A stretch of DNA of 64,000 bases, from the NCBI GenBank assembly GCA_004557385.1, contig SFEA01000006.1, positions 1 to 64,000 on the forward strand, given 5' to 3'. Source of the stretch: Bacteroidales bacterium (GTDB taxonomy: Bacteria; Bacteroidota; Bacteroidia; Bacteroidales; Muribaculaceae). Position numbers and translations under genes: made by a program. The stretch's first letter is position 1, and each line of letters starts with the position of its first letter. Of the stretch, positions 1 through 7,342 are shown in pieces. The notes under the pieces were generated by a model. It saw nothing but the letters and a program-made list of their open reading frames with translations. It did not search any database and had not been told where the DNA came from.

Positions 1-124
1 GATGGAACTTGCAGGCGACGCTACGCTGATGTATTACACCATGGAGGAAGCACAGGAAGGCAAGAACGCTTTCCTCGAAAAGCGCGACCCCGACTTTGAA
101 AAATATCCAAAATTCCCGGGATGA
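1..124 (+). CDS. menB: 1,4-dihydroxy-2-naphthoyl-CoA synthase MenB, C-terminal end (partial)
   Basis: Only the last 40 or so codons are in the window, ending at the TGA at 122-124. The tail contains a GKNAFLEKRDPDFEKYPKFP stretch, the typical MenB ending (a GxNAFxxKRxPDF pattern near the C-terminus). MenB is a crotonase-fold enzyme that closes the second ring of the menaquinone nucleus, converting o-succinylbenzoyl-CoA to 1,4-dihydroxy-2-naphthoyl-CoA. The stop overlaps the ATG of menC, so the two are probably translationally coupled. The catalytic part lies outside the window, so the call rests on the tail and on the menC-menE neighbours. Confidence 0.85.
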   Translation, partial: MELAGDATLMYYTMEEAQEGKNAFLEKRDPDFEKYPKFPG

Positions 125-1170
125 TGAAAGCAGCCTACGCACCATATCGCCTTCAATTCATCGAGCCCGGCGGAACATCGCGCGGAGTGCTCTACCACAA
201 GGACACTTTCTTCCTGAAAATTTGGGACGAAAGCGCTCCGCAGGTCTACGGATTGGGCGAATGTGCACTTTTCAAAGGGCTGTCGGCTGAAGACAACGAC
301 CTTTACGAAGACAAACTGCGCGAGCTGTGCCGGAACATCGAGGCTGGTGTTTCAACTGACCTCAGCGAACACTCGTCGATTCTGTTTGGCTTCGAAACAG
401 CACTGCGCGACCTCGCCTCGGGCGGAACACGAAACATATTTGCATCGCCGTTCGTCAAGGGCAAGCAGACCATTCCCATCAACGGACTGGTGTGGATGGG
501 CACCAAAGACGAGATGCTTGGCAGAATCGAGCAGAAAATTGAAGCCGGATTCCGAATGAAAATCGGAGCCATCGACTTCGAAAGCGAACTCAAGATGGTG
601 CGCTTCATTCGCAACCGATTTGCTCCCGAATCGCTCACTATACGCGTGGATGCCAATGGCGGTTTCACACCACAGAATGCTTTGCCTTGCCTCGATGCTT
701 TAGCAAAATATTCCATTCACTCGTGCGAGCAGCCCATCAAGCAAGGGCAATGGGTTGAGATGGCTGACATCTGCCGTCGTTCGCCCATACACATCGCGCT
801 CGACGAGGAGCTTATTGGCATCACAAACCCCATGACCATGATGAGCCTGCTGCAAACCATTCGCCCACATTACATCATCCTCAAGCCATCGCTAATGGGC
901 AGTTTTTCAGGCTCCACAGAATGGCTGAAAATGGCTTCGTTGATGAACATAGGCGGCTGGATTACGTCGGCGCTCGAGTCAAACGTGGGGCTGAACGCTT
1001 TGGCGCAATGGGTGGCAACACTACGTCCACTCATCCCGCAAGGTCTGGGTACTGGCGCACTGTTCTCAAACAACGTGACATCGCCGCTTGAGCAACACGC
1101 CGATTATCTTTGCTACAACCCCGGCACTGAGTGGCAAATTCCCGATTTCAACTGGATAACAACCGATTAA
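121..1170 (+). CDS. menC: o-succinylbenzoate synthase MenC
   Basis: Enolase-superfamily enzyme of 349 residues that dehydrates SHCHC to o-succinylbenzoate in menaquinone synthesis. Visible family marks are a KIGAIDF stretch with the acid/base Lys at the end of the second barrel strand, RVDANGGF (metal-binding Asp), CEQPIKQ (metal-binding Glu), ALDEEL (metal-binding Asp) and ILKPSL (the opposing Lys). The length fits MenC. The start ATG overlaps the menB stop (ATGATGA); a second ATG at 124 is an equally possible start. menE follows after 4 bases, so menB-menC-menE form one operon. Confidence 0.93.
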   Translation: MMKAAYAPYRLQFIEPGGTSRGVLYHKDTFFLKIWDESAPQVYGLGECALFKGLSAEDNDLYEDKLRELCRNIEAGVSTDLSEHSSILFGFETALRDLASGGTRNIFASPFVKGKQTIPINGLVWMGTKDEMLGRIEQKIEAGFRMKIGAIDFESELKMVRFIRNRFAPESLTIRVDANGGFTPQNALPCLDALAKYSIHSCEQPIKQGQWVEMADICRRSPIHIALDEELIGITNPMTMMSLLQTIRPHYIILKPSLMGSFSGSTEWLKMASLMNIGGWITSALESNVGLNALAQWVATLRPLIPQGLGTGALFSNNVTSPLEQHADYLCYNPGTEWQIPDFNWITTD

Positions 1171-1174
1171 TGCT

Positions 1175-2209
1175 ATGCATATAACGCTCAACAACATATT
1201 ATGCAGCTCGCTCGACGACGTGAAACGCGCCGCCTCGGCTGAAGTGTCGGCTTTCGTTGCCGAATACCTCAACCCGAGCGATTATGTAATCGCACACACG
1301 TCGGGCTCAACCGGTGACCCAAAAGAGATTCAACTCAGTAAAGCCGACATGCGCGCCTCGGCACGACTCACAAACGAGTTTTTCGGGCTCAACGCCAACT
1401 CGCTGTTCTACCTCAACCTGTCGCCTCGCTACATCGCAGGCAAAATGATGATTGTTCGCGCCATTGAATTAGGAGCCAGCATCATCGAAGAAGAACCTTC
1501 CAACACGCCGCTCGCCAACTACGACGGATTGCGACGCATCTCGCTTGCTGCATTTGTGCCATCGCAAATTCAATATCTGCTCAACAACCCCGAGAAGCTT
1601 GCCCTCATCGACTCGATGATTATTGGCGGCGGCAAACTGGCGCCAAGGCTTGAGCATTGGCTCGCCGAGTTCGGAGCGAATGCCTATATGACTTACGGCA
1701 TGACCGAAACATGCAGCCATGTGGCGCTGGCTCCGGCAAGCAAACTGCCAATGCCGTTTAAAGCGCTCGGCGACGTCAGTTTCGAAACCGACCGGCGTGG
1801 TTGCCTTGTAATCAACGCTCCGCACCTTACGGCGCAACAATTTGTCACCAACGACGTTGCCGAACTTGTCGACAGCAAAAATTTCTATTGGCGCGGACGC
1901 TTCGACAACGTGATAAACACAGGCGGCATAAAGGTGTTCCCCGAAGAAATCGAGCAGAAACTGGCTCCCCTGTTCCCCTCAATACGTTTTTTCATAACCT
2001 CGCAACCCTCCGAAAAATGGGGCGAAGAACTGGTGCTGGCGCTCGAATACTCGTCGCTGCCGCCAGACACGGTGAAGCGCGGCGATGTGCAACCGGCACT
2101 AATCGAAAAAATGAAAACCATTCTGCCTCCACACTCTATACCACGAAAATACGCTGCTACAAACCATTTTCAGGAAACCAAAACCCAAAAAATAATACGT
2201 AAAATTTAA
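1175..2209 (+). CDS. menE: o-succinylbenzoate-CoA ligase MenE
   Basis: Acyl-adenylating (ANL superfamily) ligase of 344 residues that makes o-succinylbenzoyl-CoA, the MenB substrate. The AMP-binding P-loop TSGSTGDPK is at about residues 42-50. The YGMTET motif is at about 173-178, and a C-terminal WRGRFDNVINTGGIKVFPEEIE segment holds the hinge region. The C-terminal domain ends in a KIIRK-type tail with the catalytic Lys region. It is shorter than the E. coli enzyme, as is usual for Bacteroidota MenE with a trimmed N-terminus. It lies 4 bases after menC and 13 bases before the GH9 gene. Confidence 0.92.
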   Translation: MHITLNNILCSSLDDVKRAASAEVSAFVAEYLNPSDYVIAHTSGSTGDPKEIQLSKADMRASARLTNEFFGLNANSLFYLNLSPRYIAGKMMIVRAIELGASIIEEEPSNTPLANYDGLRRISLAAFVPSQIQYLLNNPEKLALIDSMIIGGGKLAPRLEHWLAEFGANAYMTYGMTETCSHVALAPASKLPMPFKALGDVSFETDRRGCLVINAPHLTAQQFVTNDVAELVDSKNFYWRGRFDNVINTGGIKVFPEEIEQKLAPLFPSIRFFITSQPSEKWGEELVLALEYSSLPPDTVKRGDVQPALIEKMKTILPPHSIPRKYAATNHFQETKTQKIIRKI

Positions 2210-2222
2210 AAAAGTAAATGTC

Positions 2223-4742
2223 ATGAAACGAACCTTAACCATTCTGTGTACCTTATTAGTTACAGCCACGATGTGGGCTGGTAGCTGGATAAGAACAAAC
2301 CAACTTGGCTATTTGCCAAAAGCCACCAAAGTGGCAGTATTGCTATGTAACGATGCCACCGACGTGAAATCGTTTGAAGTTATCGACGCCTTCACCGGCA
2401 AAGTTGCTCTCACTAGCCACGAAGTGGTGGCTACGGCGCCATACGGCAAAATGAAGGCTACATTCCGCCTCAATTTCAGCAAGCTCACCGCACCGGGCAC
2501 CTACTACATCAAAGCCGGTAATGCCCGCAGCGAAGTGTTTCCGGTGAACGGCACTGTCTACAACGGCACCGCCGACTATGTGCTGCGCTACATGCGCCAG
2601 CAACGATGCGGCTATAACCCGTTCCTCAAGGACAGCTGCCACCAAAAAGACGGCTACATCATCTACCACCCAACCAAAACCGGGCAATTCCTCGACGTGC
2701 GCGGCGGTTGGCACGACGCCAGCGACTGCCTGCAGTACACCACCACAACAGCCAACGCCATCTATCAGATGATGTTTGCCTACCAGCAAAATCCGTCGGC
2801 GTTTGGCGACTACCACCAAGCCAATGGCGAAGCCGGTGCTAACGGCATACCCGACATCATCGACGAAATTTATTGGGGCATGGACTGGCTCAACCGAATG
2901 AATCCCGAAAAGGGCGAACTATACAACCAACTCGCCGACGACCGCGACCACATTGGCATGAAGCTGCCAAAAGACGACCCTGCAGACTACGGCTACGGCC
3001 CTAACAACGGTCGCCCCGTTTATTTCTGCACCGGCGAGAAACAGCAACGCGGCAAATTCCTCAACGCCACAATGGGCGTGGCAAGCACTGCCGGAAAATT
3101 TGCCTCCGACTTTGCCCTCGGTGCCTCAATACTCAAGCCGTTCTACCCCGAATTTGCCTCGCTCATCGGATCGAAAGCTGCCGATGCCTATCAAGTGGGT
3201 CTTGACAAACCGGGCAACTGCCAGACTGCATCGGTGGTGTCGCCCTACATCTACGAGGAGGACAACTGGGTGGACGACATGGAACTCGGTGCAATCGAGC
3301 TATACAAAGCCACCGGCAACAAGCAATATTTCACCCAAGCGCTTGAATACGGCCGCCGCGAACCAATCACTCCGTGGATGGGCGCCGACAGCGTGAAGCA
3401 CTATCAAATTTACCCATTCATGAACATGGGGCACTACCAGCTGGCAGTGAGCGGCGACGCTCGCATCAAACGCGAGTTCTTGCGCAATATGCGCTCGGGC
3501 ATCGAGCGTGTGCTGCTGCGCGCAAAAGAATTGAACTCGCCTTTCCTCAACGGCATTCCCAGCGTGTGGTGCTCAAACAACCTCACCACTGCCATGCTCA
3601 CTCAATGCATTCTCTACCGTCAGCTATCGGGCGACCGCCAATTCGAAGAAATGGAAGGCTCGCTGCGCGACTGGCTGTTTGGCTGCAACCCTTGGGGCGT
3701 GAGCATGATTGTTGAGCTGCCAATGGGCGGCAACTACCCTCGCCAACCACACTCCTGCCTTGTGTTTGAAGAAGTGGGCAACACCACCGGCGGCTTGATT
3801 GACGGTCCGGTTTATCGCAGCATCTTCGAGAGCCTGCGCGGCGTGAACCTCGTGGGCGACGTGCGCAACGGCAACAAACCAAACAACTACGACGATTTTC
3901 AAATGGACTATATGGTGTATCACGACAATATGCACGATTATAGCACCAATGAACCCACAATGGACGGAACAGCATCGCTCACCTTCCCACTGTCGACCTA
4001 TCAAATTGAAGGCGCCGAACAAACCGCTGCCACCACCGACCGCAACATCTACAGCGACGGCGGCATTGTAATGACCGACCCTGCAAAGAAACAAATCAGC
4101 CTTGTGTTCACCGCCCACGACCGCGACGACGGCGCCCAATTCATCACCTCTACGCTGAAGAAACTGGGTGTAAAGGCATCGTTCTTCTTCACCGGCGAAT
4201 ACATTCGCAGCCATGCCGATGTGGTGAAGCGCCTGCAAGCCGACGGACACTACATCAGCGTTCACAGCGATGCTCATCTGCTGTATATGCCGTGGGAAAA
4301 CCGCGACTCGCTGCTGGTGAGCAAACAGCAATTCACCGACGACATCCTTCATGCCTACGAAGCACTTGCCGCCAACGGCATTGCCAAAGCCGATGCTCCT
4401 TACTTTATTCCGCCTTACGAATACTACAACTCCACCATTGCATCGTGGGCTAAGCAATTGGGACTGCAAGTAATCAACTTCTCACCCGGCACCGGCACCA
4501 GCGACGACTACACCACACCCAACATGCCAAAATATTGCTCAAGCAAACAGCTGTGGAACAAGCTGATGGCATGCGAAAAGCAAAACGGGCTTAACGGACA
4601 AATTCTGATGGTGCACTTCGGCACCGACCCGGCTCGCACCGACAAATTCTACAAGAGCCTGCCAAACATCATCAAGACACTCCGCAAAAAAGGCTATACC
4701 TTCACACGCGTTGACCAAGCAATAGCCCTAAGCCTCAAATAA
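2223..4742 (+). CDS. secreted GH9 glycoside hydrolase fused to a C-terminal polysaccharide-deacetylase-like (CE4/NodB) domain
   Basis: Protein of 839 residues with a signal peptide (residues 1 to about 20). A CelD_N-type Ig-like domain follows, starting with IRTNQLGYLP. The GH9 catalytic domain spans roughly 115-595. GGWHDASD at 161-168 carries the catalytic base Asp pair, a CNP...GGNYPRQPHS segment lies near 486-515, and a TNEPTMD segment near 577 supplies the likely acid Glu. From about residue 620 there is a NodB-fold domain: LVFTAHDRDDG, then HSDAH at about 681-685 (the HxxxH metal motif), an IPPYEYYN stretch, and a final LMVHFG...LRKKGYTF. The first NodB motif differs from the usual TFDDG and the third from RPPYG, so deacetylase activity is uncertain. 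The fusion suggests attack on an acetylated amino-sugar or substituted glucan polymer; the substrate is inferred. It may be read through from menE, since the gap is only 13 bases. Confidence 0.85.
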   Translation: MKRTLTILCTLLVTATMWAGSWIRTNQLGYLPKATKVAVLLCNDATDVKSFEVIDAFTGKVALTSHEVVATAPYGKMKATFRLNFSKLTAPGTYYIKAGNARSEVFPVNGTVYNGTADYVLRYMRQQRCGYNPFLKDSCHQKDGYIIYHPTKTGQFLDVRGGWHDASDCLQYTTTTANAIYQMMFAYQQNPSAFGDYHQANGEAGANGIPDIIDEIYWGMDWLNRMNPEKGELYNQLADDRDHIGMKLPKDDPADYGYGPNNGRPVYFCTGEKQQRGKFLNATMGVASTAGKFASDFALGASILKPFYPEFASLIGSKAADAYQVGLDKPGNCQTASVVSPYIYEEDNWVDDMELGAIELYKATGNKQYFTQALEYGRREPITPWMGADSVKHYQIYPFMNMGHYQLAVSGDARIKREFLRNMRSGIERVLLRAKELNSPFLNGIPSVWCSNNLTTAMLTQCILYRQLSGDRQFEEMEGSLRDWLFGCNPWGVSMIVELPMGGNYPRQPHSCLVFEEVGNTTGGLIDGPVYRSIFESLRGVNLVGDVRNGNKPNNYDDFQMDYMVYHDNMHDYSTNEPTMDGTASLTFPLSTYQIEGAEQTAATTDRNIYSDGGIVMTDPAKKQISLVFTAHDRDDGAQFITSTLKKLGVKASFFFTGEYIRSHADVVKRLQADGHYISVHSDAHLLYMPWENRDSLLVSKQQFTDDILHAYEALAANGIAKADAPYFIPPYEYYNSTIASWAKQLGLQVINFSPGTGTSDDYTTPNMPKYCSSKQLWNKLMACEKQNGLNGQILMVHFGTDPARTDKFYKSLPNIIKTLRKKGYTFTRVDQAIALSLK

Positions 4743-4754
4743 CCCCACCACACA

Positions 4755-4789
4755 GCTATTGCAGAGGCATACACCGCCTCTGCAATAGC
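4755..4789. terminator. Perfect 14-bp hairpin after the GH9 gene
   Basis: Arms 4755-4768 and 4776-4789 are perfectly complementary (GCTATTGCAGAGGC) around a 7-base loop. There is no T-run on either side. It sits between the convergent GH9 gene (+) and the CXXX operon (-) and is the first of two tandem hairpins. Confidence 0.5.
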
Positions 4790-4815
4790 GCGTCACACAC
4801 ACTAACCACTAAATT

Positions 4816-4859
4816 AACACACTCCGTGCAACGGCGAATGCCGGTGCACGGAGTGTGTT
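4816..4859. terminator. Perfect 15-bp hairpin with nested stem, bidirectional terminator candidate
   Basis: Arms 4816-4830 and 4845-4859 pair perfectly. The loop holds a further 4-bp CGGC/GCCG stem, so 4816-4859 folds almost end to end. It lies 27 bases from the 3' end of the CXXX operon and is followed by only a weak T-rich tract, so it may stop transcription from both directions. Confidence 0.5.
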
Positions 4860-4886
4860 ATTTAATGCTACAAATGAATACGCCTC

Positions 4887-5165
4887 TTAACCAACCACCA
4901 GATAAATTTCTCCAGTATTAAAATCTATCTGCCAATTGCCATCAGCAACACCTTCCCACTGATATTTTTCAGACATATCACGCCACCAAGTTTCAAACTT
5001 AGTAGCGGTTTCGCCCAAATCCTTCACCAACTTCTCGTATAGAGCATCGTTATCAGGCGTGAGAATTTTTGCCATTTCGTTCAAACCATTGCGGCGTTCG
5101 AACAAGCTGCGAATCTCGTTGCATTCTTCAGGCGTGACTACGCCAACTTTTTTCTTCACTTCCAT
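4887..5165 (-). CDS. small accessory protein of the CXXX-repeat peptide modification system
   Basis: A 92-residue soluble protein with no signal peptide or membrane segment. It is mostly charged helix with one Cys (PEECNEIR), and ends in a WEGVADGNWQIDFNTGEIYLVVG stretch of probable strand. It is the last gene of the four-gene operon, and its ATG overlaps the 3' end of the SPASM gene by 10 bases, a sign of translational coupling. From memory, it matches the kind of protein named 'CXXX repeat peptide modification system protein' in Bacteroidota; I cannot confirm that by search. Its role is unknown. By size and position it could bind the precursor, like a RiPP recognition element, but no such fold is evident from the sequence. 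Confidence 0.65.
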   Translation of the reverse strand: MEVKKKVGVVTPEECNEIRSLFERRNGLNEMAKILTPDNDALYEKLVKDLGETATKFETWWRDMSEKYQWEGVADGNWQIDFNTGEIYLVVG

Positions 5166-6100
5166 AAATCTCTTGTTTCAAAAGGGTCAAAGTAATCAAT
5201 TTCCGGTATATCACTATTAAATTCATATTTACCCATCTCATTCAGCTCATCAAGCAACAGCCGCGAGGCGTCGCGTTCGATGTGTGCCACCACGCATTGC
5301 TCATGGCTTGGAGTATTCACTTCACGCGTAGTGAGGCGATTCATCCACACACAGCGCTTGCAATGCCAAGCATCGCAATGGCGACAAATGGGCGCACCTT
5401 TCAATGTATAAAGATATGCATTATCAATTGCAATGTCATCGTCGCATAGGCTACCCACGCTATCATCAGGGGCATCGTAATAGAATGCCGGACAAATATA
5501 AAATTTTCCATCGGGCGAAAGCGTAATCGAAGTGTCGCCTGCGCCACAATTATTCATCTGTTCAAGCATCAAGCGGTCGGTGAGCAAATTCACCGACAAC
5601 CGTCCTCCGCTGAGAAAAACGCCGGCTACTTTCTCGCGCAAATCCTTCATCACGGTCTTATACGTTTCAAAATCTGCCTTGCTAAACTTGTGCACATCAG
5701 TTATCACCACATTCAGTTTTGGCACTGCAGTAAGCAACGGCATTAATTCGGCATACCGTTCAAACAACTCGCTTTTTGTAATGCGCAATGTGGTTGGCTT
5801 GCCAAGCATAACAGCCTTATTGAAATCCCATCCGTCAACAACCACCACATCGGCACTTCCGTCGGCAATTTCAACAGGCATAATGCGGCAACTGTCAACC
5901 GTTTCAATCATAGCCTTCAATTCGTCGGGAACCTCATAACGCGGATATACAATCTGCACAGCCCAATTATGCACCATCGCATAACGAATTGCCGTGCGCA
6001 AAGTGTCAACCGACATAAGCTTTCGTTCGCCTGCAGCATTGCCATAATGGCAAAACGACGCCGAAGTATGGTCAAGTAATATGATTAAATAGCCTATCAT
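5156..6100 (-). CDS. CXXX-repeat peptide maturase: SPASM protein without the radical-SAM cysteine motif
   Basis: Protein of 314 residues. The N-terminal two thirds look like a radical-SAM-type barrel (alternating strands and helices), but the CX3CX2C cluster motif is absent; the only early cysteines are single (SFCHYG, DSCRIM). The C-terminal third is a clear SPASM-type auxiliary cluster domain: NCGAG...SPDGKFYICPAFYY, then CRHCDAWHCKRC and a late Cys (HEQC). It starts 39 bases after the radical SAM gene and overlaps the small accessory gene. The likely role is a non-catalytic or electron-relaying partner of the radical SAM enzyme, or a substrate-binding subunit; this is inference. I recall a family called 'CXXX repeat peptide maturase' with these features. 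Confidence 0.75.
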   Translation of the reverse strand: MIGYLIILLDHTSASFCHYGNAAGERKLMSVDTLRTAIRYAMVHNWAVQIVYPRYEVPDELKAMIETVDSCRIMPVEIADGSADVVVVDGWDFNKAVMLGKPTTLRITKSELFERYAELMPLLTAVPKLNVVITDVHKFSKADFETYKTVMKDLREKVAGVFLSGGRLSVNLLTDRLMLEQMNNCGAGDTSITLSPDGKFYICPAFYYDAPDDSVGSLCDDDIAIDNAYLYTLKGAPICRHCDAWHCKRCVWMNRLTTREVNTPSHEQCVVAHIERDASRLLLDELNEMGKYEFNSDIPEIDYFDPFETRDLWK

Positions 6101-6139
6101 TATTGAAAAGTAATAATAATATTTTGAAAGAACACTTCA

Positions 6140-7336
6140 TCAACAGTTGCAAACGCCTTGGCATCTCACACAACCGCCTTTCATATCAATCTTATGATAA
6201 AGCTTTCGCCAATAGTAATTGTTAGCTCTAACACGGGCCTTGTGCATTTTGCAAATGGCAGTGCTACGCTGATATATTGTATTGGTGATGGCTGCATCGT
6301 AGTTCTCGCCCTGACACCATGCGCATCCACTTGCCACCTCACATTCTATGCATTTACGAGGCGACTGCGTGACAAGGTCAAGCGTCAGGAATGGACGAAG
6401 CAGATTCTGGTTGATTCCGTCATTCACGTTTCCGATGATTATCGGCTCCTTACTACGAAGCGAGTATGCCGCGAATCGCGTGCACGGATAGAAATTACCA
6501 GCTGCGTCAATCGACAACATACGTCCTGCACCACACCAGTTCATATTATCACATTCAAGGTCGAGTGGCTTACCGATAGTTTCCGAGAAAAACGAGCAAG
6601 CATAATTTTCGTACCACCCACCATCGATAATCTCGTCGGCAAGTAGCATCAACTGTTCCTCAAACAATTTGTCGTCACCCTCCTGCCATACATCTTCAAA
6701 CACCACATTAATGTTTACCTGACGTATGCCAAGCGAATAAAGGTGCATAACACTTTCTTTGATGTAAGGAATATCAGCGCTGGCAATTGTCACCTTTTTG
6801 CCTCCGTCGGGAAATTGTTTTAGCCACAACGGTATGTTTCGCACCACATCGTCATAACTGCCACGTATTCCATCTTTATACACTCGGTTTAAATCGTGCT
6901 TACGACGAGTGCCATCAATGGTGATGCCAATACTCAAGTGACTATGATTCTTTGCAATAAAGTGTTGCACCTTATCACTATCATAGTTGATTCCATTAGT
7001 GGAAAAACTCAGTCGATAGTTGTTAAACCACGGATGATTGAGCCTATACATCTCGGTTTTTACATAGTCACAAATACGGTCGATAAGGTCGATTTCAAGA
7101 AACGGCTCACCGCCAATAAAATCCCAAATCACCGAAGGTTCTTCAAACAAATGCTTGTTTGCAAGAATATAGTCAATCGCCTTTTTTGCAACGTCAAACG
7201 ACATCCGCTCTTTGGCGTTTTTACCCACCAAATAGCAGTATTTACACGCCAGCTGGCAATCCTTTGTAACAATGAACGTGATGTTTTTGCTCATGCCCTC
7301 ATTCCAAATGGGGGCTTCTTTCTTTGTAACGTCCAT
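6140..7336 (-). CDS. radical SAM/SPASM peptide maturase, CXXX-repeat target family
   Basis: Enzyme of 398 residues. The radical SAM motif CQLACKYC places the 4Fe-4S ligands at Cys27, Cys31 and Cys34, followed by GGEPFLE (SAM-binding GGE). The SPASM domain follows: CGAGRML...DAAGNFYPC, then CIECEVASGCAWC. There is an unusual extra Cys-rich C-terminus (GGCVRCQGVCNC) that could bind another cluster or mimic the substrate. Enzymes of this build make thioether or C-C crosslinks in ribosomal peptides. The gene begins 6 bases after the stop of a precursor with 39 cysteines, which is the obvious substrate. The chemistry is not readable from sequence; Cys thioether formation is the leading guess. Confidence 0.88.
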   Translation of the reverse strand: MDVTKKEAPIWNEGMSKNITFIVTKDCQLACKYCYLVGKNAKERMSFDVAKKAIDYILANKHLFEEPSVIWDFIGGEPFLEIDLIDRICDYVKTEMYRLNHPWFNNYRLSFSTNGINYDSDKVQHFIAKNHSHLSIGITIDGTRRKHDLNRVYKDGIRGSYDDVVRNIPLWLKQFPDGGKKVTIASADIPYIKESVMHLYSLGIRQVNINVVFEDVWQEGDDKLFEEQLMLLADEIIDGGWYENYACSFFSETIGKPLDLECDNMNWCGAGRMLSIDAAGNFYPCTRFAAYSLRSKEPIIIGNVNDGINQNLLRPFLTLDLVTQSPRKCIECEVASGCAWCQGENYDAAITNTIYQRSTAICKMHKARVRANNYYWRKLYHKIDMKGGCVRCQGVCNC

Positions 7337-7342
7337 AGGTGA

